Positions 49,351-62,442 of a stretch of DNA of 64,000 nt are shown in pieces. Origin of the DNA: Acanthornis magna (lineage: Eukaryota; Chordata; Aves; Passeriformes; Acanthizidae); contig JAWUZG010000351.1 in assembly GCA_036785705.1 (NCBI GenBank), forward strand, positions 124,001-188,000, read 5' to 3'. The stretch's first letter is position 1, and each line of letters opens with the position of its first letter. The notes under the pieces were generated by a model. That model did no database searches. It saw nothing but the letters and a program-made list of their open reading frames with translations, and was not told the DNA's origin. The translations under genes were made by a program, and so were the position numbers.

Positions 49351-52329
49351 TTTTACTCTAGTGACTTGACCAGCCAGTTTCTTATGACTGATGAACTGAT
49401 ATACATAAGGTACTACTCTTTTCACCTATTTTGCAAGATTTAAACCAGTGCAGCAATTTACTTTTATCCTCGTTTTTCCTAACGGCAACAATAAAGCTGT
49501 GTTTTTCATTTGCTTTAAGCTTTTTGTCCACTTCTTAAGGTATGTTTTGAAAGCAGTTCTTTGTCCAAGTAGATATGGAATTTTTCTTTATCTTTCTTCC
49601 CAAGAAAGGCCAGAATAATTCAGGATTTTTTACAAGGTTTGTACCTTTGACCTGTGGAATTCTTGTCTGGCCCTACATTCAGTTCCTGAGCTCATCACTG
49701 TGGCTATCAATATGAATGAGACTTCTTAAAGTTGTTGCTTTCAAAATTACAGGATAAAACAAATTACAGACCTACTTTAGCCCCTTCAATCAATAAATTT
49801 AAAAATAGCATTACAGGGAGTCTCATCACAGACATGACTTTGGCATGCCTAAGTCTAGCCCAACAGAGCACAATCCCCTGCTGGCCCAGGGTGTATTAAG
49901 TATAAAAAAAAAATAAATCCAGAAATATCTCTCTCATATATCCAGAAATAACTGGGTTCAACCATTATTCTCCAATATATACTTAACAAGTAATACAGCA
50001 TGGTCATTGTGCATCTTATTGTGTGGCTGTGAGTCCAAGTTCTATTCAAGGAGCATAAAATTCACAATTCATTTTGCAGTATTTATGATGCAATGTATGA
50101 ACACAGGTGTTTGCTGAGCAATGATGAATGATGAGACTAAAAGCCAGACATCTGCACTGAATAACGTGAATAATTCAACTCCTGTTTGCTCCCCAAGAAG
50201 CACAGAGGATATGCACCTTTAAGCTGCAAATGCTTAACTGTATCAGCTGTCAGGTGCATGTCTCCCCTCAACACTGTGCAGGACACAGACTTCAATTATT
50301 TCTGCTCAATTCATTACATTTTAGCCAGTGTGGAACTCTGTAGTCCACTAACAGCATAAATAACATTAACACCCACACCTTTCACCTTAACCTTTTGTGC
50401 AAAGAGGCTAACCATTCCTGGAGTCAAAAGAGCCTGATCTTGCCATGAAGTCAATAAATCCTGTGGTTTCACAGGACATGGCCAGTTTGGCTACAAAGGC
50501 AATTCCCTGCTCACAGCTGGGTATGATATGGAGATACCACCAGTAAAGATTTCTTCAGCTTGTAATCAGTGCTGTGGGAGTTAGCACCAGCTGGTAGAGG
50601 CTGGTGTCTTCTCACCTCTCTCCAAGCACACTTTCAACAACTGGGAGAGCTGGCCCTCATATTATGCTTTCTGCTGTAATCCTAAAGTATCTGGAGCCCT
50701 TTGGTACTTCACTTGACTTCATTCTGGTCTGCTAATTTACTTGCTCGAGCTCTTGCAAGTCCTGAGAGTGCACACTTAATATCTGAAATACAGCTCTTTG
50801 AAATCATGCTGGCAAAATAGATGCACATACTCCTAGCTTGAAGCAAAAGGGTAACTAACATTCTAAAATAAAATAAATTTTAAAAAATAGCACAATGCAG
50901 GCAGTGCTTTCCTGCTGACAAATGTGTAAGACAACGTAGCAGACATGCACTTTTGAAATGCAGGTGGGCTTTTATTCCTGGCAGTGCAGTGAGAGAGGTA
51001 ATTCCAGATGTGGGGGAAACGACACCCCTCAAAAAGGGATTTGCAATGATATAGCACAGAGGAAGCCTGGAGCAAACTGGCACCATCTAGAAAGCTGGAA
51101 GAGAGCCAACCAAATTATGGCCCAGGCTCTTTAGAGCCCTGTCCCCCCCTTCAGTGGGAACTGCACAGGAAAAGGATGATTGTGAGAGGGTAGATGACAG
51201 GAATAGCCTTCATTGCGCATGGAAAGGAGCGTAAATTACAATCCCTTGTGCATACAGAGGCAAAACAAGGTTCACAATGCCTTATTATATTAAGCCACAT
51301 GATGAAAATGACTGTTTACATTGGTTCATTAATGTTTGTACAGGGCTGTGAGCATGCAAAGTGCTAAGTATCAGCACAAGCATCAGTATGGTATCTCAAC
51401 TTTGACATGTTCGTAAGTGTTGTAACAAAAGAAAACACACTTTACTCCTAACAATTATTGTCCACAAAACATGGTGTTTAGCATTTTGTCTCTATACATC
51501 ATTTCTGACCACACAAAGTCAGAAAAGGCTATCATTACTGTGTATTGTTATACTGAGTAATTTATTCTTCCAAAAGACTAAATGGTTGCAATCATCAATA
51601 AACTAACAAATTCAACACACTAGACTCACACATTTGGCACTGCAAGACTCTGCAAGTTCTGTGTTGCTAAAAACACCTTTAGTCAGATTTAGTACAATGC
51701 CTTATGTTGTACCGCCTGGTGAAAGGGAGGTTGTTTCTCAGCGTTCTACTTTATTTTTTTTATTCTTTTGTAACTCTAGCAGACCTCAAATCAACAGGAG
51801 GTTTTAGGATTAAGTGCTGAGATCTATTGCCTGAGTGGAGTACCCCAGCATCTCAGAAAGGCGGTTTTGTTCGAATGCCAGCTGGAGCAGTAAACTCTAT
51901 TAACAGAAGAAATATCTGTCCTCATCTCTGCTGAGTGAAAGAGTGAAAGCAAAGGGGACTGCAAATAAATCTCTCCCCCAGCCTCGGTGCCCTGGCAGGG
52001 CAGGCCCTTTCCTCCAGCCAGGCTTTCAGCTGAGCAATACCTGCTCATTTCCTGGATCAAAGAAAATTCTACAAGGCCTTTCTTGCTGCCCTTTCATATA
52101 TCCCCCTGCCATCTCCAAAGGCTGGCTGTGTCTCTCTGCCTCTCCTGGCTGCAGAGGCAGAGCTCACCATGTGAACTTGTCAGCTCTGCTCCAGCAGCTC
52201 CTCCTCCAAGGCTTCCCAGTGGCGATCAGGGAAAGGGCAGCCTGCCCTGTGCCCCAAAGGCATCTGCTGAAAGGGGTCACAGGGGCCAGGGCAGGTTTCC
52301 CCTCCCCTTAGCTATAGCCTGTTAGAGGA
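49351..52329. other. Unique non-coding DNA
   Basis: No gene recognised. The region 51940-52325 is GC-richer, with two overlapping plus-strand frames (122 and 112 codons), few CpG and no domain. Confidence 0.5.
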
Positions 52330-52770
52330 GCATGTGGCAGGAAGGGAATTGTTAAACTTCAGGAAGGTTAATAATGAAAAACCCTCGGGGGTTGAGACCA
52401 ATCTCACTTAATACTTGTATTAATGACTGGCACAAAAGTATAAAAACAAACAAATAGATTCCCTGAGACCTACATGTCTGGAGGGAGAGTTGGGGGTTCA
52501 CAGAGCAGGGGCTGGATTATCTGGAAGGGTAATAGAAATGGGATGAAATTTAATAGGAGTGTGCAAGGTCAGAAGCTTTGGGACTAATAACAAGACTTTC
52601 TGCTATAAACTGTGATGTTGTCAGATGGAGGAGCTGTGTAGGGAGAAGTATATTTGTAGAATATGGGATGTCTGCAAATCATCAGCCATGAAAAGAGTAA
52701 ACACATCAGGTGATGTATACCCAGAAGAGTGAAGAAAGATTGATTTTCGTGGTAAATGCTCCTTTGAGAG
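52330..52770 (+). mobile_element. Ancient CR1-like LINE internal fragment
   Basis: On the plus strand a degraded ORF2 section is visible. GGTTGAGACCAATCTCACTT leads to TTAATGACTGGCACAAAAG (equivalent to a FINDLD-type block). NGMKFNRSVQG then appears in translation at about 52538-52570 (the MKFNKSK block after the catalytic core). AGCCATGAAAAGAGTAAACA with a GGTGATGTATACCCAGAAGAG stretch near 52680-52735 matches the later 'VKKANAILG'-type zone. Stops and frameshifts are frequent. Similarity may continue to about 52860 but is too weak to call. Confidence 0.6.
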
Positions 52771-55700
52771 CTCTTCCTTTGAAATACTATTGACAATGCC
52801 AACCATGTTCCAGAAAGAGTCCTTCCAACCAGAACAGCCCCAGAAATAGGCTGCAAAAACCAGCAAGGCAATGTTCTGATGCAACAGGACTAAACAACCT
52901 CACTTTTTACTCTAGCAACACCAGGACAAGAAGGACATACCAGGCAAATTAAACAGTCCAAACAGTCCACATTATGCTAAAAGATACACAGCTATAGGTT
53001 TAAGAAGAAAATAAAAAAGAAGCCTAGCAGAAGATTTCTGGAAGTGTTTCCCCATCAGAATCCCATCATCTTATATGGGGTTTGCAAAGTTCATAGAAAA
53101 GTGAAGGTCAGAGGAAAAAATTATGCAACAGGACCCGATTTACAGTAAAAAAACTACTACATATACTCTACATATTGGCACCAGATTGTTTTCCAAAACT
53201 TTTCTCTGTGTTTCTCTAGAGCAAACTTTCACAAAAATTGTTTTGTTTGGGATTTTTTAGCGTTGTTGAATAGTGGTGGCAAGGTTTTTCCCCTCCATTT
53301 CTTGCAAAAGTGCCAATAGCTTTTTCACTTTTCACACTAATGCTGTAACACTGCATCCCCCAAACACCTGAAGGTACACCTGACAGCTTGTACCTGCTCT
53401 ACCCCACAGAACCTCTTTTGAGACAGGAAAGCAAAATGTGCCTATTCTGCCTTGCTCCAGCTGCCTCCCCCCAGCTGATTGTTACTATCTTTGTGATTTC
53501 TAAAAGAGTATGGTGCATTCCTTCAGGCCTGTGCTGTCTGTCACACTTTCCTAGCCCACCATGAGCCACTTGTAAGAAGTACATCATCTGCACTGCTGCC
53601 CCCACCCAGTTGCCATTGCAGATCCATCCTTTCCCATTGAACAAGACCACTCGTTGTAGAGCAGCCCTGTCCTTAGTCTTGCAGCACAGTAACTGCCCGT
53701 GGGTTATGCTTAGAGAGAATAAGCATGCAAAATACTAATCAGGCTGCCAGAATGACCAAACCCTGTGAAAGACAAAATCTGCAACAAGGAGGCCTGAAAA
53801 AGTCGTATAAATAAGGCAGCAGCAAGTGTTTTGAGGAATGAGCTCAAGCAAGTAAAGTGGAATAGAAGAGTTTTCCTGATCTCAAATTCTAAAAGCACCA
53901 GGAGCACACGGCTCCTCAGAGCTCTCCCTGTGCCTGACAGTGATTTCAGGAAGCCAGAAACATCTCATCAATGGTGCTACGGAAAGCAGGAACGTATTCA
54001 GTGTTTTCCTTGACAAGACCCACACACTACAGAAACAGCTGCTGGGGAGGGACAGCCAACAGCTCAGAGCTCCAGCTTGGATGGTCCACAGAAAAAGCAG
54101 AAAAGTAGTTAAATTGAATGGACAGAAAATTATGGCCTTCGCTTAGAGAAATGTGTCCACAATCCCCTGATAACAAATAGCAAAGGCATTTCTTGAGAAA
54201 GCTGTTTGCTCTTGAAAATATTAATTTAATCAGATTAGGTTTGGTAAACAAACAGAAGAAATAGGAACATTCTTGTCAATTTGAACAATACTGAACTTGA
54301 AATATTTCTATGCCCCTAAACCAGCATATTATAGAATGCTAATTTTTCCAAGTAGAATGACAGAAAATTAAAAAATGTTCAGCTCTCCTGGGGAATGGAA
54401 GTTCCAGTTTCCAGTCAGCTTTCTCAGCTGTCATGGACAAACTTAGGCTTTGGATTGTCCCCATGCTTTAAGTGGGCTCACAGAATTTCTGCCTTTCACT
54501 GAGAAGAAAAAAAGCATTTATTATGTAACTAATAGCAGCACTGACCTCCTTTGTCGCACCCTTCCAGGACAGCTTTATTTTGTAGGCTGGAGAGAAATGC
54601 TCTCTTCCTAAAAGTTAGGTGCCAACCGCTAAGCCATGAATAGAAATAAACAAAAAGACATTTACAGACCACAACCCAGAAGAATGATCAGTTCCTCCTT
54701 GCGTTATATCTATTACCTAGACTTCACTTTTCTAACAGCATCAAACTCAAGCCCAGTGCTCAAAGCTGCATCTAGTTTGTAAGTAAAACAAGCAAAAACT
54801 TGATTTCTCTGGCTCCTTCTGTTAAAGAGCAAAGGTCTTTTTCACCTGCTCTAGGAGAACCACTTGAAAATTCCAAAGGCCTTAAAAATTTCAATATAAA
54901 TGAGCTCCAAAAAAGAAGAGAAACAATTTTCTCACTTCTTTGAGGTTTGCATGTTAGAATCAGTCTTTCACAATGACTGCACATTAGAAAACTGAAATTG
55001 TTGCCAACATGAACTCTACACTTAGATCACAATATGAATTAAAGAGCTTGCTTTTCACCTTTATCTCCCCCTTCTTCAGTGCTTTCCTCCCTCTCCCAAA
55101 TAAATGAACCATGTTCCTAATAACGTGCTTGAAAGGAAGGCTGGGAAATTTAATAATAAAAAGCTCTCTGAAATTAAGTTTCTGGCAGTGCTTTAAAAAA
55201 AAGAAAATGTTATTACTTGGTCCTTTGCTTTTCCCCAAAGCAAATTTCAGTCCTTTGAGGACCGCACCAATATAAAGCAGATCATTTACAAACCTTTTAT
55301 TCGGCAATTTGCCTGGTCCAAATAATCAACTATAATAGGAATTGCCAACCGAGTATTTAAAGATTCCAGTATAGGAAGAGAAACTGCACATTGCAGAAAA
55401 AGAAAGTTTCTGTCTAAACTATCAAATACTGGACTTTCAATGGGGCATAAATTGTTGAGTATGTTGATGTTCACAGGAAATAGAAGGGAGTATTAAGAAG
55501 TGAAAACCCAACATTATAATTGCTGGAGTTCTTATCACATAATAAGTTTCCTAATCTCAGCTCTTTCGCATTGGCTGCACTGAAGATGACAAAGAGGAAA
55601 ATAGTGAGTTTGCCTTAGATTATTCAAGTCCAGAAGCACAAATGGGAAAATATTCAGTGACGCAAACCCAGACTTTTCCTCTGCTCATGTCTTAGCAAAA

Positions 55701-57262
55701 GGAATTATCAAAATACTCTTGACAATTTAGGAAACTAAAAAATGTCAACTAAATGGGTGAAAACTTAGGAAAACAAATGCAAGGCCAATTCTCTAATTTT
55801 GCATCAGCTACAATGTTTTAGGGCTCTTTCTTACATAGGTCTCAAACTACAGTGTATGAAAATCAGGCTCCACTGAATTTTCTAGGAATTTTCCTGTTGC
55901 ACTGGGTCAGGACTGTGCTATAATGAAATACACAATTCTGTCGATTTATTTAGCAAAAGCTAAACTAAGAGCTTAGGATATTGACATACATATCAAGGTC
56001 ATCTTCCTTGTAAAATAAATATGGGCCAAGAAATTGGATTTGGAGTTTCAGGTTGAAAACCTGTTAGGTCCTGGCCAAGTTTAAATTTGGACAGATTAAA
56101 ACTTGGAAATCTATGCAAATGACACCTTGACATTTACAGGTAGGGAGCTTGTAAAACTATTAATTTTTGACTGAGAAAAGTTGGGAAAAGGCATACATGT
56201 ATCCGAACCTGATAGCTGGCTCTGGCTTCTATTTTATGGTTAGTATGTGGTCTATGCAACAACAGCAGAGCATTTAGAGGGATCAGAGGTACAAATTCTG
56301 AGCCCTTTTTCACATGCTGAGAAAATTCTACTGGAAACTATGTTTTAAAGTGGCCAGGATTTTCAAAAGACTATGAATAATTTCTAAACAGCTTCTTCCA
56401 AGTTTAGAAGGAGAAATTATGAAAGAACAGTTATTCTTCAATCACTACTTTAAATAAAATTAAAGATTGAGACTATATAAGTGAAATTTTGACCCTAGGA
56501 AATAGAAAGAGAAGTTATGCATGCCAGAATTTAAGATTTAAATTCTAGCACCATTTCAACCTTAATTACCAGATCACTTATTTGATATAAATCATTAATG
56601 CAAACCAATATATTTTATTCTTTTACCTTAACTCTAAAACTTCTAATCACTTTCTACACACAAAGTTTAGCAATGAAATGTGTATGTAGTATTACTGAAG
56701 CATTCCATATAATCTTGATTCTATCTTGATTTCTCTCACACATACAGATTTGTGAAAAACAGACATAAAAGATTTTATCTGTGGAACTGTCTTCAACAGC
56801 AGTTTTAAAAGAAGAAATCTATGAAGGCTTACAGAAACCTCCATTTCTCCCACAGGAAATGTTAAGATCTTCTGAATAATTACCAAGAATAAGATTTTTG
56901 CATACAGATTTCTGATTCAGCTGCAAGTAAGTTGCTCTGATGTGGCTGGACAACTCCCTGTGCTTTGAGAACTAGAGGAGGCTTAGAAGCAAAACCTCAT
57001 CTCCACATTCAGCCTGTTAAGTGCAGAATGGTTAAAAAGCATCATCTTCTCCCTTACAAGGACAACATGGAAAGGTGCTTCCCTGCCACCACTGCTGGCA
57101 CATTTAAAGCCTCACTTTCTCCTACAAATGCCTCTTTCAGCAAGATCTGTTAGCACAGGCTCTTGGCTGTCTCCTGTATTCCAAGCAGTGTAAAGCATTT
57201 CCAAAATTCTTCTGTCTTTTCAGAAGCACAGAAGACACAGTCTTCTCTGCTTTAGCTTAATT
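52771..57262. other. Unique non-coding DNA
   Basis: No gene or repeat is recognised beyond possible faint CR1 traces before 52860. Frames reach 107 codons (54984-55307 minus) without domains. Confidence 0.5.
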
Positions 57263-57368
57263 AAAGCAGCTCCCCCGATAAAAGGTCAGGTTATGCCTTT
57301 AAAAGGTTAAATTATGCCACATAATCAAATTAGGTTTTGCCGTGGACAGGCATAACTAAAGCTGCTTT
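57263..57368. other. Nested inverted repeat, candidate structured element
   Basis: Three pairs of complementary arms are correctly nested. The outer pair is AAAGCAGCT 57263-57271 with AGCTGCTTT 57360-57368 (9 bp). The middle pair is GTTATGCC 57290-57297 with GGCATAAC 57349-57356 (8 bp). A central hairpin, ATTATG 57311-57316 with CATAAT 57320-57325, closes a CCA loop. GTTATGCC is echoed by AATTATGCC at 57310-57318. The two sides are unequal (18 unpaired bases on the left between outer and middle arms, 3 on the right). It matches no ncRNA family I know. Confidence 0.5.
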
Positions 57369-58173
57369 TTTCTCCCCTCATGAATACGAATGGTGTATTT
57401 ATACCAAAAGCGAAAAGAGCTCAGTGAAAACTGACAGAGTGTGTATAATCCTTGGATGAAGTAGAAAAGCCAGAATGCATAAGCAACTTTATGTAAGAAG
57501 AATTCCCAAGTGGAGAATCACATCCTGAATGATGTTACTTTTCAGAGGTGAAAAAGGAGCAGAGAGATTATCCCTCTACATCTTCTTCATGCCTGGTGTA
57601 AAATAAAGTGGGTTTTCTGGAAAAAAAAACAAACCAAACCATGTAGCTTATGGATTCACTACTGAGCTAATCCCAGCTGTTCTGGGAGGAGAGATGCTCT
57701 GCTCCTGAAAGATAATCATTCATGGCTTCTTGCACCAAGAGGAACAGAGTTTTTACACACCCTTCCAGAGAGACAACAGGCACCTACAGCTTTACTCAGC
57801 TGAAAAGGTCAGAAAATGGTCTTCTCTAGTTTTGGAGTGAATTCTGAATTAAGTAACCAAATACAATCATACAGTGGATTCCACATTTCTGGAGCCTGCT
57901 TCTGATGTTCTTCCTAGTTCTGACAAAAAGGGTTTGGCTGAGAAGAGCCAGATCTGGCCTTTCATTGACAACAGGCTGCATTTCACTTGAGAAGATGCTC
58001 CACTCCACCACACATCACCTGCTTCGACAACAACACAGAAGCCTGGGAGAAGTGGTACTTGCTCTTACAGCATCATTTGAAGAATCCTCAACAGAAGACA
58101 AGCAAGGAGATGCACTGAGGGCATGGAAAAGCCACCAGGACATGGCTGTGACGCTGATGTCCCTGAAGAGGGG
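57369..58173. other. Unique non-coding DNA
   Basis: Nothing recognised. Open frames in several registers begin around 57900 and continue past the tandem repeat at 58174. Confidence 0.5.
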
Positions 58174-58211
58174 TGTGCACCACACAGTGGGCTGTGCACC
58201 ACACAGTGGGC
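58174..58211. repeat. 19-bp tandem duplication
   Basis: TGTGCACCACACAGTGGGC occurs twice, perfectly, at 58174-58192 and 58193-58211, followed by a diverging TGTACATCC. It lies inside a 164-codon plus-strand frame (57905-58399), and 19 bp is not a multiple of three, so that frame would be shifted by any change in copy number. Confidence 0.95.
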
Positions 58212-61200
58212 TGTACATCCCAGTGCCAGCAGCTCCCTGGGTCTTTGTGTGCCTCAGTGCCACTGCACAGGGGTGGCTCACCACAGCTCAGCACCCCTCC
58301 ACCTACTGCAACATTCCTTTCAGTGTTGCTGTCCTACAGGATCACTCTCAAATTGCAGACCTCAGACTACCCTGGAAATTGAAATCCTCTGGAGAGTAAG
58401 TGCAAAGAGGATTACCTGTGACTCCCACTTCTCACCCAGCTGCACCACCATGGCTCCTCTGACCTCTGCAGTGGAACACAGGTCACACAGGCAGAACAGC
58501 AAAGCACTTTGGGGGCTTATTTTACCTTTTCCTCCCAGGAGAAAGGAAGACAGAGGTAAGAAACACTACTTGCTAATATTTTTATTCTGACTATACACTT
58601 CCCTCCCTCTTCTGGTTTGTGACATTTCGCTGCTGCTGCTGACTGAGGTTTGCCACACTTCCCCACAGAGGGGGCAGCACATGTGGGCCAGTCTGGCAAA
58701 GACTACCCTCTCCTTGGACACTCATACCCCTCACTCAGCTCAATAGGGCTCTTCTCTCCATGACCAGTTTTCATCCTCATCCCCATCCTGCAGCAGGAGC
58801 AGTGCAGTGTAATCCCTTACTCTGTGGTGCAAGAAAAATCAGTGCAGCTCATATTGCAAAGTCCCCAGGCAGCTCTACCTGGGAGCTTTCACACTACACT
58901 GGTTGGAGTTTTCATTGCCTTCCTGGCCCCTCGGACACCAGCACCTCAGAGGATTACACTGCTGCTCATTCAAGCAATAATAGTGAGTTTCTGGGTAAGC
59001 AGAAATGTAATACTTCAGGTGAAAGAGAAGATTTTTAAACAAAAAGTTACTTCACTTGACTGAGATGGATGGCATAGCCTTATGTCAATTCCTGTATTTT
59101 ATCTACAGGAAAGATCACCTCCTACAGTCCTTTAAGAGAGACCTACAGCAACCAACAGAGAATGGCTGAAGTTAAACACCAGCTTGGTTCTGTGTTTCAG
59201 ACTTCAGAAAACCTAGGGGTGGCCAATTCAAGAAACAGATCTGAACCCAAAATCCAAACCCAGAGTAAAGATGCAAAAAACCTCTGGGGTCCTTAGAGTT
59301 CAAGGACCCCAGAGCTGACAGACACAGAAGCCTCAGAAAATGTGATCTCTTCATTCAATGCAGTCCTACAGCAACTGAAGCTTTTCTCATCTGCATTTAA
59401 GTCAATATCTCTTATAAATCTTTCTACCCATATATAGAGTGGGGCTACAGATTCAGAACTGCATTTGCATTTATGTGTCTCTTGGTTCCTGGTGTAGATG
59501 TAGGAACTTTCCTAGGCTTTCCTGTAAATAATCCTTGCAGACAAAACAAAACAGCAACAAAAAAAGGAAAAGTAGCAGTGAAATATTTTCTGTTAATATA
59601 AATAGCTTAGGCAAGAGGTTAAGCTCATTCCTCCCCGAGGATGGGGAGATTCCTCTCTGATTAGATTTCAGTAGAGTAGGAAGCAGAGAATTAGATGATG
59701 AGACAACATCTCCCACTCTGGACAGACGGAAGTGTTTAAAACATTTTTAAAACATAATGAAATGACTAACAGATTTGGGTTTCAGTTTTTAAAATAATGT
59801 ACTTAACTTTTAAATGCACCTGAACTTCATTCATTGCAGTGCTTAGAAAACATTTATCTTAATACACTCCATCAAACAGTGATAAGCACAATTTCCCTTT
59901 TATTAGTGTTGATTTATATTTACAAACATTTATCTTAAACACTTCCTTCCCTTCCAATGTTTAAATTTTCTTTATAATTATGTGAACATCTTCTGTATTA
60001 CAGGTCATCTACACAGAAATTATTTTTCCTCAAAACATAAATACGAACAATAACCCTGTTTCTGTAAAGATCACTACAAATACCTTGAATCTGTTGAAAA
60101 CTGAAGCTAAAGCCACAATGTGTATTCCTCTTAAGTCCTACATAAGCTGTGAAAACTTTGATTCTTTAGCTCAGCTGACTTAACAAAAACCCCACTAAAT
60201 CAAACAAACAAAAAAACCCGCATTTTTTTGAACTATTAGTTCTCTCCTGTGCATGTAACCCAAGATGGCATTTTTGTCAGACAGAGACAGCTGGCAGCAA
60301 AGTTGCCTGTCTCTGTTTTGCAGATATTTGTAGTTGCCAGCTATTTGGAAGATTCCCCAGTCTTGTCTCACAGCAAGTCAGGTTGTGTACCCAGCTGGCA
60401 TCAAGCCACAGCCACTGTGGCAAACTGCAAAAGACTCTGAAGAAGGAACAGATTTTCACAGAAAGACCAAAAGAAAGTAATTGGACTATGAAGTGCAAGA
60501 CAAAAAGTTTAAGGTATTCAGAATGAAAACCTCTGCAAGAAGTTTTTTTTGGAGCTCTGCATTTCAGAATATCTTCTAGTTGGGATCATCTGTCCTTTCC
60601 GTGGGAGTGGTACCAGTGTGCATCTGTGAAAGCTGTCTAATCCAATCCCCCTGATCACATTAAGAGAATTTGTAGCATGTCCTTGAGCTCTTACCTGATT
60701 CTAGACAGAAGACATTTTAATAATAACTTCTTTAAGACACTCTAAACTCCACAGGACCCTGAACAAACAAAAGTAGTTTTGAAGTAATGCACTTTTGTGG
60801 GAACAGCTACAATGAATCTTATATTCTGATGAGCTCCTAAAGAGTTAGGACAGAGTAAGGAAATACAGAAATTAATATAGACATATTGATTAATCAGCCT
60901 ATTTAGCAACAGTTGGGATGGTGAAAATGTCCATTCTGCACCCTGGAGAGCACACCCAGCAGTGAGCTCAAAGGGAGCCCCAGCACCAATGTGCCACCAA
61001 GGAAGGGACTCAGGCACACCAGGCAGTGCCTGCTTTGCCTCCACCAGGACTCCTCACAGGGACTGCAGGGATATTTATAGTGGTGTTCAGCACCAGCTGT
61101 GCCAGTGTGTGTGCACAAACATTCAGAAGGAACAGGGAAAGAAACGCCCTACTAGAGCATCATGGATGTAATAACCACTTATTGCAGCAAAGCCACAAAC

Positions 61201-62404
61201 AATTTGAGCAAGCCTTCACCAAAATGCTATTATCAAAGCAGGGGCAAGAAGTACACGGCCATAGAAGGGACAGCAGTCATCTAGAAATCACAGGAAACAG
61301 AAGACAGAAAGCCATGAGAACCACACTGATGATGGCTAATGAGAACTCAAAGGGAAAAAATTCCAATTCCTCTCCTCATACTTGGCCATATTTTGAGCCA
61401 CAGCTGCTGATGCTCACTTGCAACACAGGGGAAAATTATTTTAAAGAAGAAACTTCCAAAACTATGCAACTGTTCCTAGAAATTTTCACTATTTAGCAAT
61501 GTATAAATCAGAATTACACATCAGCTTTGCCATTCATACCCTGGATTGTTGTTTCCATGGGCTGTCAAACTGTCTGTCTCTGTACCCTTACTTAGTGATT
61601 CACTTGTCACTTGCCTTAAAAGAAAACAGCTTTAAAATCTTGATTTAACAGGAACAGTAAAAGGAAACACAGAACAACACATTATGAAAATGCCTTATAA
61701 AGCATCTGTTACAAACCGTCAAGTTTATTGCTTAAGGGATGGCAGCAGGTGTCCCATGCCCTGAAGCTGGTGAAAAATCTCTCCTACACTGCAAAGAACA
61801 CCAGCAGTGTCAGACTCTGAGCATGAGCATGGTTCATCAGTTATTTAGCCAATCTAAAAGCCACAAACTTGGGTGTAGTCTAAGAATGAGAGTGCAGATC
61901 AGAAGCATGACAAAGACCTTAGCACTCATTTGAGAAAATTATTTGAACGCCAAGAATCTCGAAGATAGATCATTTTTTTGGTGCCTAATAACTGCTCTAG
62001 CATTAAAATGTTACTTAGCAATGTTTGTTAGCTGCTTTTGGTTGAGTTCCACTTGTCTTTTTACTGATTCTTTCTCTTCTGCCATAAGATTAGGGTGAGA
62101 TTAGGACATAATTTGTATGTACTGCTCTGTTCCCACTTTAGGGATGCCGCAAAGTGAATATTTCTGGATTCTGAAAGAATCAGCTTTAACTCAGAGGGAT
62201 AGAATTACTGTGGGAGTCCACTTCAGTTTGTTCTTTGTAGGTATTTCCCTCCTACCCCAGCAGCTTTCATCTGCAGATACTAGCTTTGCTACAGGTAGTA
62301 ATAGCAGATTTCAACTCCCCTGACCTTCTTTTCAGCTAGCACCATTTCAGTGTAATTCTTTAAATCCCCCCTCCCTATACTGATGGCCATTTTTGAATGG
62401 AGAG
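58212..62404. other. Unique non-coding DNA
   Basis: No gene is recognised. A 155-codon frame (58123-58590) and a 156-codon frame (61026-61496) on the plus strand show no domain, signal peptide or transmembrane pattern that I recognise. Confidence 0.5.
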
Positions 62405-62442
62405 TGTCTTTAACCAGGGAGAATGTCTTTAACCAGGCAGAC
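62405..62442. repeat. 19-bp tandem duplication
   Basis: TGTCTTTAACCAGGGAGAA at 62405-62423 is followed by TGTCTTTAACCAGGCAGAC at 62424-62442, differing at two positions. Confidence 0.93.

Noticed and set aside
52771..52860. Possible continuation of the CR1-like fragment
   Set aside because: Resemblance to the next CR1 section is too weak to separate from chance.
60615..60720. CTAATCCAATCCCCCTGATC looks like a reverse CR1 tail
   Set aside because: Only one short block matches; the preceding bases lack the GGTTGGAAGGGACC landmark, so I did not call it.
61026..61496. 156-codon plus-strand frame
   Set aside because: Low-complexity composition without domains; other frames overlap it at its start.
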